Position numbers and translations under genes: made by a program. 47,044 nt of DNA from assembly GCA_017937685.1 (NCBI GenBank), contig JAGBDD010000046.1, forward strand, positions 1 to 47,044. Reading direction: 5' to 3'. This stretch comes from Thermoguttaceae bacterium. Its GTDB lineage: Bacteria; Planctomycetota; Planctomycetia; Pirellulales; Thermoguttaceae. Positions 8,743-17,773 of the stretch are shown in pieces. The stretch's first letter is position 1; every line of letters begins with the position of its first letter. The notes under the pieces were generated by a model. The model was not told the DNA's origin, did no database searches, and saw nothing but the letters and a program-made list of their open reading frames with translations.

Positions 8743-8761
8743 CGGTTAACAGCGTTAACCG
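8743..8761. promoter_or_regulatory. 19-bp palindromic operator candidate
   Basis: CGGTTAAC, AGC, CGTTAACCG-type symmetry: arms of eight bases (8743-8750 and 8754-8761) around three. It starts about 15 bp after the -10 element, a position at which a bound repressor would block initiation. The size and symmetry suit a TetR dimer, and a TetR gene is directly upstream. Confidence 0.55.
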
Positions 8762-8936
8762 CCGGTCGCGCCCGCGTCAAACGACGCGTCGCGGCAAATT
8801 TTGGATAAAATTGGGTAAAATTGCGCTTTTTCGTCCGATTCTTTCGTCGCGAAGCGTTTTTTTTACGTAATCCCTTACGCGCGACCCGTCGCCGGCCTCG
8901 CCGCCGCTCGCCGTTTCGCCCCCGCAGGAGAAAAAA

Positions 8937-9176
8937 ATGGACGTTTTCCAAATGATCGCGACCGCGTTGGCCGACCGTTACGGTCTCGACGCTTCCGAAA
9001 TCACCCCCGACACGGAACTCATTTCGATCGGGGTCGACTCGCTCGACGCGGCGGAACTCTTGATGGCGCTCGAAGAAAAAATCGGCGTCGAAATCGAACC
9101 GACGAAAAAATTGGCGACGATCAAAGACGTCGTCGCGACGGTCGAAGCGGCGCAAAACGAAAGCGATTCGTTTTAA
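8937..9176 (+). CDS. acpP: Acyl carrier protein
   Basis: 79 aa, acidic, four-helix ACP layout. The phosphopantetheine attachment site is Ser35 in GVDSLDAAELLMALEE. It carries acyl chains as thioesters for the fatty-acid enzymes encoded next to it. GGAG precedes the ATG by seven bases. It is first in an operon with fabF, fabZ and an acyl ligase. It could be a specialised ACP rather than the main one, since fabD, fabG and other housekeeping lipid genes are not adjacent. Confidence 0.95.
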   Translation: MDVFQMIATALADRYGLDASEITPDTELISIGVDSLDAAELLMALEEKIGVEIEPTKKLATIKDVVATVEAAQNESDSF

Positions 9177-9281
9177 CGGTTCGCGCGGCGTTCCGCCGTT
9201 TTCTCTCGCAAATTTCTCCCCTTTAAGAACTTAAAACAACCAAGGCGAGAACGCCTTATAAGAAATATTGAAAGGACGCGA

Positions 9282-10520
9282 ATGAATCGTCGAGTCGTCG
9301 TTACCGGGATGGGCGCCGTTACGCCGATCGGAATTGGCGTTAGGAACTTTTGGTCGAACCTCAAAGACGGCGTTTGCGGAATCGGCCCGATCACCCGTTT
9401 CGACGCGTCGCGAGTCAAGTCGAGTCTCGCCGGAGAAGTGAAAAACTTCGATCCGCTCGACTGGCTGGAAAAAGCGGAAGTCGGCAAAATGGATCGCAGC
9501 GCGCAGTTCGCGGTCGCCGCGGCGTCGGAAGCGATGCAACTAAGCGGAGTCGCCGGCACGTTCGACCCGAACCGCGCGGCGGTTTATCTCGGCACCGGAA
9601 TCGGCGGCTTCGAAACGAACGAAGCGAACTGCTTCAAACTCTTCGACAAGGGCCCGCGCCGCGTTTCTCCGTTTTTCGTTCCGATGATGATCGCGAATAT
9701 GCCGGCGGGTCTCCTCGCGATTCGTTACGACTTCCGCGGCGCCGCGCTCCCGGCGGTTACCGCTTGCGCGTCCGGCTCGAACGCGATCGGCGAAGCGGTT
9801 CGCGCGATTCGCCACGGTTACGCCGACGTCGCTTTGACCGGCGGAACGGAGGCGCCGATCGTCGAAGTCGGCGTCGCGGGCTTCAACTCAATGAAAGCGC
9901 TCTCGACCGCCGAAGACCCGAACGCCGCGTCGTTGCCGTTCGACGCGCGCCGCGCCGGTTTCGTCATCGCCGAAGGCGCCGCCGTTCTCGTGTTGGAAGA
10001 ATACGAACGCGCTAAGAATCGCGGCGCCAAGATTTACGGCGAAATCGTTGGTTACGGCTCGACGTGCGACGCCTACCATATGACCGCGCCGCGACCGGAC
10101 GCCGACGGCGCCGCTCGAGCGGTCTCCGAAGCGCTCCGCGAAGCCGGTTGGCAAGCGGGCGAAAGCGTTTACGTCAACGCGCACGGCACCGGCACCCACC
10201 TGAACGACGTCGCCGAAACTCGCGCCCTCAAAATCGCGTTCGGCGAAGAGGAAGCGCGCCGCCTCGCGATCAGTTCGACGAAATCCGCAACCGGACATAT
10301 GCTCGGCGCCGCCGGAGCCGCCGAGGCGATCGTCTGCTTGAAAGCGTTGGCCGAAAACGTCGCGCCGCCGACGCTTAACCTCCTCGAACCCGACCCGGAA
10401 TGCGACCTCGACTACATTCCGTCGACCAAACGCGAAGCGAAGTTCGACCTCGCGATTTCGAACTCGTTCGGCTTCGGCGGACACAACGCTTGCCTCGCGT
10501 TCCGTCGAATCGGCGGTTGA
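9282..10520 (+). CDS. fabF: Beta-ketoacyl-ACP synthase II
   Basis: 412 aa, the standard FabF length. The condensing-enzyme triad is complete: Cys162 (VTACASGSN), His301 (VNAHGTGTHLND) and His339 (SATGHMLGAAG). It starts with RRVVVTGMGAVTPIG and ends with the SNSFGFGGHNA segment typical of KAS I/II. It elongates acyl-ACP with malonyl-ACP. An AAGGA ribosome site precedes the ATG. The gene follows acpP by 105 bp and precedes fabZ by 84 bp, so the three are probably one transcript. Confidence 0.95.
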   Translation: MNRRVVVTGMGAVTPIGIGVRNFWSNLKDGVCGIGPITRFDASRVKSSLAGEVKNFDPLDWLEKAEVGKMDRSAQFAVAAASEAMQLSGVAGTFDPNRAAVYLGTGIGGFETNEANCFKLFDKGPRRVSPFFVPMMIANMPAGLLAIRYDFRGAALPAVTACASGSNAIGEAVRAIRHGYADVALTGGTEAPIVEVGVAGFNSMKALSTAEDPNAASLPFDARRAGFVIAEGAAVLVLEEYERAKNRGAKIYGEIVGYGSTCDAYHMTAPRPDADGAARAVSEALREAGWQAGESVYVNAHGTGTHLNDVAETRALKIAFGEEEARRLAISSTKSATGHMLGAAGAAEAIVCLKALAENVAPPTLNLLEPDPECDLDYIPSTKREAKFDLAISNSFGFGGHNACLAFRRIGG

Positions 10521-10604
10521 GCGGCTCGTTTCCCTTTCGCGACGCGGCGACGGAACGCCGCGTCTTAACAGCTTTTGTTCAAGGATTTAAAGGAACCTCG
10601 TCCG

Positions 10605-11063
10605 ATGGAAGTCGTCGATATCGAACGTTTTTTACCGCACCGCAAACCGATGTTGCTGCTGGACTCCGCGGCGTTGGACGGCGACGTCGCGCGCGGCAAG
10701 TTGCAAATTACCGGCGACGAATGGTTCGTCCAAGGGCACTTCCCAGGTCATCCGGTCGTTCCCGGCGTCATTCTTTGCGAAGCGCTGGCGCAAACGACGG
10801 CGTTTCTCCTCGCGAACGGCGTTCCGGAAAACAAAACGCCTTATTTGGTTGGACTTAACAACGTTCGCTTCAAACGTCCGGTCGAACCCGGCGACGTTTT
10901 CGAAACCGCTTGCAAAGTCGACCGAATCAAAGAGCCGTTTTATTTCACGACTTGCGAAGGTTTCGTCGGCGGCAAGCAATGCGTCAAAGCGGAGCTTTCC
11001 TTCGCGCTGATCGAGAAAAAAGACGACGCGCCGACCAAAAAAGACGCGTCGGAACCCGCTTAA
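10605..11063 (+). CDS. fabZ: 3-hydroxyacyl-ACP dehydratase, FabZ type
   Basis: 152 aa hot-dog-fold dehydratase. The active-site segment GHFPGHPVVPGVILCEA places the catalytic His at 45 and Glu at 59, the 14-residue spacing seen in FabZ. The N-terminus VDIERFLPHRKPMLLLD is also typical. The ATG at 10605 is used rather than a TTG ten codons earlier, because AAAGGA lies before it and the protein then starts as in the family. The tail is Lys/Asp-rich. It removes water from 3-hydroxyacyl-ACP after ketoreduction; no ketoreductase is encoded nearby. Confidence 0.93.
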   Translation: MEVVDIERFLPHRKPMLLLDSAALDGDVARGKLQITGDEWFVQGHFPGHPVVPGVILCEALAQTTAFLLANGVPENKTPYLVGLNNVRFKRPVEPGDVFETACKVDRIKEPFYFTTCEGFVGGKQCVKAELSFALIEKKDDAPTKKDASEPA

Positions 11064-11233
11064 TTTCAACGTTTACCAACGGCGAAGCGAAGTCGATTTC
11101 GACGACGTTTCGCCGTTTTCGTTTCCAAGCCGCGCTCGACGCTCGACTTGCCTTTCTTCCCCCCTTTTTGCGTCGCCGACGCGCCCTCCAAACCGCGTTT
11201 TAGCAACGCTTGAACACTTTGTTAAAGGCAAAA

Positions 11234-12907
11234 ATGACCGCGCTAAACCAAGATCATCCGAAAACTTACGATTCGGGCCCGATTCGACGACAATTTGAAG
11301 CGGAGTTCGACTTTTTGAACGTCTTCGAACGCAACGCCCGCCGCTTCGCGAACAAACCGGCGCTCAGCGACCCGCCGACCGGACGCGTTTGGACTTACGC
11401 CGAACTGAACGCCGAAGCAAACCGTTTAGCAAACGCGCTTTACGACGACGGCGTCCGCAAAGGGGACGTCGTTTCGGTCGGGCTCTACAACGGCGCGGAG
11501 TTCGTTTTTGCTTACATTGCGTCGCAAAAAATCGGCGCGATCTTTAATCCGCTGAACTACAACTGGTCGCCGAACGAAATCGCTTACGCGTTCGACGACA
11601 GCCGCCCGAAAATCTTCATTTTCGACGCGGAAACAGAGTCGGTCGTCGCAAAAGCGCTGCAAACGGCGGAGTTCCCCCCGGCGAAAACGGTTCGCGTCGG
11701 CGTTCCGGAAAACGTTCAAATCGAATGCGTTGCGTTCGACGATTACGTCGCGCCGTTCGGTTGCGACGCGCCGCCGAAACCGGAAAACGTTTCGAGTTTC
11801 GACGAAATCGCTCGCCTCTACACGTCCGGCACGACCGGGCGCTCGAAGGGCGTTCCGATCAACCGGATGAACGAGGTTATGTCGGCGCACGAAGTCGCGA
11901 TGCGCTATCCCATTTTCTCGGACGACGTTACGATCAACACGACGCCTTGGTTCCATCGCGGCGGTTTTCACGGGGGAATGACGCCGACCCTTTACCTCGG
12001 CGGCGAAATCGTTATTTTGCGGCAGTTTAACCCGTCCACTTGCCTTAAATGCGTTCAAAAGCGGAAGGTTACGATTCTGCTCGGCGTTCCGTCGGCGATG
12101 ACGATGGTCGCGCGCAAACAGGAAAAAGCGCACGCCGACGTCAAGTCGCTTCGCCTCCTCGTGATGATGGGAAGCGACCTCGAACGCGCCGTTTACCGCT
12201 ACCTTCAAGGCGTTTTCGCAAAAATCGACTTCATCAACAGTTACGGCACGACGGAATCGTTCCTGAACACCTTCCTCGACTCGAAAGACCTGCCGGAAAA
12301 AGCCGGGACGGCCGGGCGCGCCGCTTACGACGACGACGTAATTCTCGTCGAACCGATCGAGGACGGTTGGGGGTCGCCGGACAATTTGACGCCGAAAGAC
12401 GGCAAAACGCTCGGCGAAGTCGTCGTTCGCTGCAACTCGAAAACGGCTTACGGCTATTTCAACAAACCGGAAGAGACCGCGCGCAAGTTCAAGAACGGCT
12501 ATCTTTACACCGGCGACCTCGCGATTTGGGACGAGAACGAATACGTTTCCATCGTCGGGCGCAAAGACGATATGATGATCTGCGCGGGCGAAAATATTTA
12601 TCCGCAGCCGATCGAAGAGGCGATTTGCGGCTGTCCGAAGGTTGCGGATTGCATCGTCGTTCCGGTTCCGGAAACGACGCGCGGCCAAGCGCTCGTCGCT
12701 TACGTCGTTCTTTCCGATCCGTCGCTGACCGTCGCCGAATTGCTTAAGTTCTGCTCCGAACACCCGAGTTTGTCGAGCTTTACGATTCCTCGCTACTACC
12801 GTTTCGTCGAAGAACTCCCGTACACGGCGACCGGCAAGAAACAACGCTTCGTTTTGAAACGTCAGGCGCCGGACGACTTGAAAGCGGGCGTTCTCCAACG
12901 CAACTAA
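11234..12907 (+). CDS. AMP-binding acyl-CoA/acyl-ACP ligase
   Basis: 557 aa member of the ANL adenylate-forming family. Motifs: phosphate loop LYTSGTTGRSKG (~195-206), NSYGTTES, the hinge region YLYTGDLAIWDENEYVSIVGRKDDM, ENIYPQPIEEAI, and a C-terminal lysine in TATGKKQRF. It activates a carboxylic acid, most likely a fatty acid, as acyl-AMP and passes it to CoA or ACP. Its place after acpP-fabF-fabZ suggests ACP loading or fatty-acid salvage. The ATG at 11234 is preceded by AAAGG; the TTG eight codons upstream is rejected. The 170-bp gap after fabZ leaves cotranscription open. Confidence 0.88.
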   Translation: MTALNQDHPKTYDSGPIRRQFEAEFDFLNVFERNARRFANKPALSDPPTGRVWTYAELNAEANRLANALYDDGVRKGDVVSVGLYNGAEFVFAYIASQKIGAIFNPLNYNWSPNEIAYAFDDSRPKIFIFDAETESVVAKALQTAEFPPAKTVRVGVPENVQIECVAFDDYVAPFGCDAPPKPENVSSFDEIARLYTSGTTGRSKGVPINRMNEVMSAHEVAMRYPIFSDDVTINTTPWFHRGGFHGGMTPTLYLGGEIVILRQFNPSTCLKCVQKRKVTILLGVPSAMTMVARKQEKAHADVKSLRLLVMMGSDLERAVYRYLQGVFAKIDFINSYGTTESFLNTFLDSKDLPEKAGTAGRAAYDDDVILVEPIEDGWGSPDNLTPKDGKTLGEVVVRCNSKTAYGYFNKPEETARKFKNGYLYTGDLAIWDENEYVSIVGRKDDMMICAGENIYPQPIEEAICGCPKVADCIVVPVPETTRGQALVAYVVLSDPSLTVAELLKFCSEHPSLSSFTIPRYYRFVEELPYTATGKKQRFVLKRQAPDDLKAGVLQRN

Positions 12908-12980
12908 CGTTTTTGCGCGACTTGCGCCGTCGGATCGCGTCGCGATTCAACGGCGCCGCTCGACGCGCTTAACGCTCGCC

Positions 12981-13022
12981 GCTAAAAAAACGCCGTCGTT
13001 TTTCGCGACGGCGTTTTTTAGC
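12981..13022. terminator. Bidirectional terminator
   Basis: Stem AAAAAACGCCGTCG / CGACGGCGTTTTTT around a seven-base loop, with A-run and T-run on the two sides. It lies between the convergent ligase and hpt genes and can end transcripts from both strands. Confidence 0.9.
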
Positions 13023-13050
13023 GCGTTCTAAACTTCGGCGCTCCAACGAC

Positions 13051-13566
13051 TTAATCGACAATCCAGAGGTCGGGCAAGTTGCGTCCGCGTTCGCCGTCGT
13101 CGAGCCCGTATCCAAGCAAAAACAAGTCTTCCGACTCCAGCGCGCTCCACTCGACCGGAACGTCGACGGCGCGTTTCGTCTTTTTGTCGACCAACACGAC
13201 GATGCAAACCTCGGCGGCGCCGCGACTTAAGAAGTGATCGCGCAACCGTTTCAGCGAACGCCCGGAGTCGATCATATCCTCGACGATTAAGACGCGGCGC
13301 CCTTCGAGCGGCGTTTCGACGTCTTTCGTCAGCGCGACGGTTCCGCTCGAAACTCGCGCGTCGCCGTAACTTGCGACGCGGACAAAGTCGATTTCGAGCG
13401 GAAAATCAAATTTGCGAACCAAGTCGGCGAAGAAAATCGTCGCGCCTTTAAGGACGCCGACGACTAAAATCTTGTCGTCGTTATCGTTAGAATAATACCC
13501 GTTAATTTGCGACGCGACGCGCCCAACGGCGTCGGCGATTTCGTCGGCGGTAAAGTAAATTTTCAA
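13051..13566 (-). CDS. hpt: Hypoxanthine phosphoribosyltransferase
   Basis: 171 aa type I phosphoribosyltransferase. The PRPP-binding loop VLIVEDMIDSGRSL is intact, as are the early LKGATIFFADL segment and the C-terminal VDKKTKRAV, LLGYGLDD and LPDLWIV motifs of bacterial HPRTs. It salvages hypoxanthine or guanine into nucleotides in the cytoplasm. The start is a TTG: GGAG lies six bases before it and no in-frame ATG is near. The methylase gene is 51 bp upstream on the same strand, so readthrough is possible. Confidence 0.95.
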   Translation of the reverse strand: MKIYFTADEIADAVGRVASQINGYYSNDNDDKILVVGVLKGATIFFADLVRKFDFPLEIDFVRVASYGDARVSSGTVALTKDVETPLEGRRVLIVEDMIDSGRSLKRLRDHFLSRGAAEVCIVVLVDKKTKRAVDVPVEWSALESEDLFLLGYGLDDGERGRNLPDLWIVD

Positions 13567-13617
13567 GAGACGCTCCTTTCCTTCCTTCTTTTTACGTCGC
13601 TCGACCGGCGGCGCGCT

Positions 13618-15438
13618 TCATTTTTCTCGATTTTTTCTCTTGACTTGCTCGATTTGCGCGCCGTTTAGTCGATAAAATCGGAAAATTTCGGCGTTTAACG
13701 TTTCGATTTCCGCGCTCTCGCCCGCTAAAATTTTGTCGACGCGACGCTCGAGGCGCCGATTCAACGCCGCGTCGATTTCCGGAAACGGCAGTTCCGTCAG
13801 TTCGCTCTTCAACACTTTCGCGCCCGCAAACGTTTGCGAATAATAGAATTGAAAAAGCTCAGAATTTAAAAAAGCGGCGACCGTTTTCGCGCCGACGCCG
13901 GGAATCCGCGGAATCAAAATATTCGCGCTGTTCAAAAAAAGGCGTTGCGACGCGTCGTAAGCGAACGTTAACCGCTTCGAAACAAAGCGGTAAACCAACT
14001 TTTCCGGCGCCCGATAAATTTCCTCTTTCGCGACTTGCTGCAACCGCGAACGGTCGTAACGCAGGTAAAATTGCGGCGACTCGACGACGAACGGCGCGAT
14101 TTCCTTTCCGGTGTAAATCGCTTCGCAACCCGTTTCCGGAACGCGTTTTAAGACTTCGCGATTATTCCCGGTAACGACGCCGAGAGCCCAAACGCTTTCA
14201 CTCAAGTCGAAACGCCCGAATTCGCGAACGCGGCGCAAAATCGCCTCGTCCTCCGGCGTCGGAAAAGAAAAGACGCGGTTCTTCGTCGCCAAAAAAGGCG
14301 CCGTCGTCGCGACTCGAACCCCTTGCGCGTCCTCGACTTCCAACTTTTTCGACGGCGGAGCGCAACGCGTCGACGCGACGACGCATTTCGTCGCGACGCC
14401 GGAAAACGTTTCGTCGCAAAACGTTATCCGCTCCAAACGAACGCGCTCCGTCAAAAACCGCCGCAAGTCCCGATGCGCCGCGACGTTCAACGCGGATTCC
14501 GGCAACAAAAAGCGGACGGCGGCGCCCGATTTCGCCCAATCGAACGACTTCGCGAAAACCCGTTCGAACGCGTCCTTCGTCGCGAAATTATCCAACGTTA
14601 ACGGTTGTTTTTCGGCGACTTGTTTTTTTTTCTTTTTATTCGGCGACGCGGCGCCCCAAGGCGGGTTCGTCGCGACGAAATCGAAATTTTTCGGAAACCC
14701 GGCGTCGCGAGCGGTTTTCTCCGCGTCGCCGCTTAAAAAGTCCCAGCAAACGACTTGCGGCGCAAAGACGCGGTTCGGAAATTTCAACAAAAGATTAATT
14801 TTCGCGATGAAAACGGCGACCGGGTCGAAATCGCCGCCGAAAATTTGCTCCGGGTCGACGTTTTTTAACGCGGTCAAAAACGCGCCGCCGCCGCAACACG
14901 GATCGAGAAAGGTTTTACCGGCGGAAAAGTCGAAATCGGCGGTCATTTTTTCGGCGATTTTTCGGGGCGTGTAATACGCGCCTTTTCGGTTGCGCTCGCC
15001 TTCGGGCGTCGCCGCAAGATACGCCGCGCCAAGAATATCCGTTTCGTCGAGCGGCGGCGTCCAACCGGCGATCTCCGGAACCGGCGCGAACCGCTCCGCG
15101 TTCAAAACGTCGACGACGTTCGTTTTATCGACAAGACGTCGCTTCCGCAAAAGCGCGACGGCGAGCGCCCCGACCGCGTCGCGAAGCGGAACGCCGTTCG
15201 CGTCGATAAAACCGACAAAACGCTTTATAAACTCGACGTTTGCGCGATTCGTCAAATATTCGACCGGAACGCGACGCTTCGTCGAGCAAGTTTTGTTCGC
15301 GCGCTTCGTCAGCCGCCCGTCCGGGTTCGCGCCGAGCCGTCGCCAATTCCGCAACGTCGATTTCGACGCGTTCTTTATCGCCGCTTCGTCGACCGTTCCG
15401 CCTTGCGTTTTCAATTTTCGCCGTCTTTCTTTCAACAA
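13618..15438 (-). CDS. Orphan N6-adenine DNA methyltransferase (TaqI/Eco57I-like)
   Basis: 606 aa. A GAYYTP motif (~153-158), an AdoMet-binding motif I FLDPCCGGGAFL (~177-188) and a catalytic NPPW (~258-261) define a gamma-type adenine methylase. The C-terminal ~200 residues, including SANILIPRIPG and an F/Y-rich AFLNSELFQFYYSQTF, resemble the target-recognition region of TaqI-like and type IIG enzymes. The first ~75 residues look like an HTH (STLRNWRRLGANPDG). There is no PD-(D/E)xK nuclease domain in the chain and no nuclease gene next to it. The start is uncertain: TTG codons at 15438 lack a ribosome site. Base composition matches the neighbours. Confidence 0.85.
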   Translation of the reverse strand: MLKERRRKLKTQGGTVDEAAIKNASKSTLRNWRRLGANPDGRLTKRANKTCSTKRRVPVEYLTNRANVEFIKRFVGFIDANGVPLRDAVGALAVALLRKRRLVDKTNVVDVLNAERFAPVPEIAGWTPPLDETDILGAAYLAATPEGERNRKGAYYTPRKIAEKMTADFDFSAGKTFLDPCCGGGAFLTALKNVDPEQIFGGDFDPVAVFIAKINLLLKFPNRVFAPQVVCWDFLSGDAEKTARDAGFPKNFDFVATNPPWGAASPNKKKKKQVAEKQPLTLDNFATKDAFERVFAKSFDWAKSGAAVRFLLPESALNVAAHRDLRRFLTERVRLERITFCDETFSGVATKCVVASTRCAPPSKKLEVEDAQGVRVATTAPFLATKNRVFSFPTPEDEAILRRVREFGRFDLSESVWALGVVTGNNREVLKRVPETGCEAIYTGKEIAPFVVESPQFYLRYDRSRLQQVAKEEIYRAPEKLVYRFVSKRLTFAYDASQRLFLNSANILIPRIPGVGAKTVAAFLNSELFQFYYSQTFAGAKVLKSELTELPFPEIDAALNRRLERRVDKILAGESAEIETLNAEIFRFYRLNGAQIEQVKRKNREK

Positions 15439-15536
15439 CGCAACGCGAGCGAACGACGCGCTTTACGCCGCCCGCTTGCCGCTAAAATTCAACGTCGAAC
15501 GCGCTAAGCGCCCGACGCGAGCCGCTTCAAGCGCCG

Positions 15537-17516
15537 TCAGATTTTCTTGTAAATCGCCAAGAAGAACGAACGCGGCGCGAGCTTCGCTTCGAGCGTCGCA
15601 AGCTCCTTTCCGCTAACGACTTCCTTCGTTCCGTCGAAATACTCGACTTCGTACTTCGCCGTCGGGTCGACCGCCGGGAGTTCGAACGTCTTCGTTTCCT
15701 CCGGAGCGTCGGCGCGACGGAAGACGAGCGCGAACCCGTCGTTTTCGGTCGGACGGTGCAGCGACCAACCGCACCAAACGTCGTCGGCGGCGCCGGTTTC
15801 GTCGGTCAACGGGTAAAAGTCGCCCATATAATACGCCTGTAAGCGCGCCGTCAAGCCGAACATCTTTTGGAACCAAGCGGTTTCGGCGTCGGTAAACTTG
15901 CGGCGAACGATTCCGCCGTCGAAGTCGGTCGGAGTGAAAACGGTTCCGGACGAAACGACGCTCATGAAGCCGTAATCGTCGCCGACCGCGACGCAGTTCG
16001 TTTCGCCGCCTTGGAACGGCAGGAACGGCGTCGAGTTGAGCGTCATATTTTGCCCGAGATTAATCGCCGAGTCGCCCGGCTTCATTCCGATGAAATAGTC
16101 GCTGCGGCAGTACGAGTGCGCTCGGCGAACCATTTCGAAATCGATTCGGCGACCGCCCGACGCGCAGTTTTCGAGCAGAATGTTCGGGAAGCGCGCCCGC
16201 ATATCGTCCAAAAACTTGTACAGCGCGGCGACGTGTTTCGCCTCGACCGCTCCGACGCGGTCGGCGCCTTCTTTCGCTTCGAGACGCGCCCAAAAGCCGG
16301 TCGGCTCCATATTGAAGTCTTGGCGGTAAACGTCGATCCCGTGTTTCTCGATAGTTCCGTAAACGATCTCTTGGATTCGCTTTAACGCTTCCGGATTCGC
16401 GTAATTGTAGAGCGCGCCCTCGACGAAATCGGGGTTCTCCTTGACGACCGGCGCCGACTCGTGAACGCGCTCCGGCTCGAACCAAAGGAGGAAGCGCATT
16501 CCGGCTTTATGAACCGCGTCGGCGATCGGAAGGAGGTCGCCGGTCGGGTGCGTCGTCGTGTTGACGCGCCAATCGCCGACGAAGCGGTACCAGTCCGGGC
16601 CGCAGTTCGGGTAAGGGTCGGTCTCGTGCGGCGCGCCGTACCAACCGGCGTCGACCCAGTACGTGTCGCAAGGAATCCCGGCGTCGAGGCGATATTGGAG
16701 AATATCGAGCATCATTTGCGGCGTTTTGTTCCCTCCTCCGGCGGTGATCGCGAGAATCGGCGGAACGATCTTTCCTTCGGCGTCGCGCGGCGACATATGC
16801 TCGCGCATAAAGCGGTGAACGACCGTTTTGAAAGCGCGGCGCGTTTGGCCTTTACGTTCGAAAACCAAAACGGACGGCTGACGCAGCGTTTCGCCCGGAT
16901 TCAGCTTCATTCCGCAACGCTCCATTCCGAGTTCGACGCGCAAGGAACCGCCTTCGTTGGCGAAGCGCGCTTTCCAGTCGCCGGTCCAACCGATCGCGAA
17001 GAGAGCGCCGGTTTTGTCGTCGAAACTCGCGTCGATGAACGGGGTGAATTCGCTCGACGACCGCCCGCTCGGCGTCGCGAACGTCTTCTCTTCGCCCGGT
17101 TTCAACGCGAAATTCAGCGGCGCGAAGTCTTCCGGAACGCTCGTCGAGCCGCGGAGCAGGTCGAGCGTCGCGGTCGAGTCGGCGTTCGGGAGCGCGAACG
17201 AATCGGCGAAAACGCGCAAATTTTGAACGACGTCGGTCGGCTCCGTCGCGGAGAGGTTCGTCAGCGACGTCGAGATTTCGCGAACCGGAAAGCCGTCGAA
17301 TGTTCGGACGCGCACGTCGACCGCCAACTTGCCGTCCGCCGCGACGTACCGCGTCGCCGAAACGTCGCCGTCGACTTTCGTTTCCGCCGCCGCGACGCCG
17401 GTCGCGTAAGCGCCGTCGAGCGCAAACGGGACTTTCGCCGCTTCCGCCGCCCAAGCGTTTCCGGTCGAAGCGACCGTCGTTAACGCCAACATCCAAGAGA
17501 ACCAACGCGTTTTCAT
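15537..17516 (-). CDS. Secreted GH36-like alpha-galactosidase
   Basis: 659 aa after trimming. A signal peptide covers residues ~1-24 (ending AWA). A beta-rich N-terminal half is followed by the catalytic barrel: CDTYWVDAGWYG, then Asp400 in VYRQDFN as the presumed nucleophile and Asp473 in SYCRSDYF as the acid/base, with ENCASGGRR between them. The arrangement is that of clan GH-D melibiases, which release alpha-linked galactose or related sugars from plant material. The ATG at 17514-17516 has AAAGG upstream, and a promoter at 17623-17651 lies inside the longer reading frame, which rules out the upstream start. Confidence 0.88.
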   Translation of the reverse strand: MKTRWFSWMLALTTVASTGNAWAAEAAKVPFALDGAYATGVAAAETKVDGDVSATRYVAADGKLAVDVRVRTFDGFPVREISTSLTNLSATEPTDVVQNLRVFADSFALPNADSTATLDLLRGSTSVPEDFAPLNFALKPGEEKTFATPSGRSSSEFTPFIDASFDDKTGALFAIGWTGDWKARFANEGGSLRVELGMERCGMKLNPGETLRQPSVLVFERKGQTRRAFKTVVHRFMREHMSPRDAEGKIVPPILAITAGGGNKTPQMMLDILQYRLDAGIPCDTYWVDAGWYGAPHETDPYPNCGPDWYRFVGDWRVNTTTHPTGDLLPIADAVHKAGMRFLLWFEPERVHESAPVVKENPDFVEGALYNYANPEALKRIQEIVYGTIEKHGIDVYRQDFNMEPTGFWARLEAKEGADRVGAVEAKHVAALYKFLDDMRARFPNILLENCASGGRRIDFEMVRRAHSYCRSDYFIGMKPGDSAINLGQNMTLNSTPFLPFQGGETNCVAVGDDYGFMSVVSSGTVFTPTDFDGGIVRRKFTDAETAWFQKMFGLTARLQAYYMGDFYPLTDETGAADDVWCGWSLHRPTENDGFALVFRRADAPEETKTFELPAVDPTAKYEVEYFDGTKEVVSGKELATLEAKLAPRSFFLAIYKKI

Positions 17517-17622
17517 TATTTCGCCTTTCTTGGTCGAGATTTCGTCAAACATCTTCCCGATCGCGACGCCAAGAACGCCGTTCGACCCTTCGAACGCTAA
17601 AAATTTCCGCGTCGCAACGTTA

Positions 17623-17651
17623 AGGATACCGGACGCGGGGCCCTTTGTCAA
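17623..17651 (-). promoter_or_regulatory. Promoter of the alpha-galactosidase gene
   Basis: Read on the minus strand: -35 TTGACA (17646-17651), 17-base spacer, -10 TATCCT (17623-17628). Predicted leader of about 100 bases. Confidence 0.65.
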
Positions 17652-17744
17652 CCAAATTCCCCCGATAAATTCCGTCGCGGCGGAAAAAACGACGCAAAAC
17701 TGGAAATAAAATCGAAAAAAAACGGTCGACGGCGCGAAAATCGG

Positions 17745-17773
17745 TAGACGTAAAGGCGAAAAAAGATTAAAAT
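17745..17773 (+). promoter_or_regulatory. Possible promoter of the prepilin-like gene
   Basis: -35 TAGACG, 17-base spacer, -10 TAAAAT. The rest of the 17517-18186 gap has no gene I can support, so this would give a leader of about 400 bases, which is unusually long. Confidence 0.4.

Noticed and set aside
17517..17651. 45-residue N-terminal extension of the alpha-galactosidase
   Set aside because: A -35/-10 promoter lies in it, and the signal peptide starts at the inner ATG.
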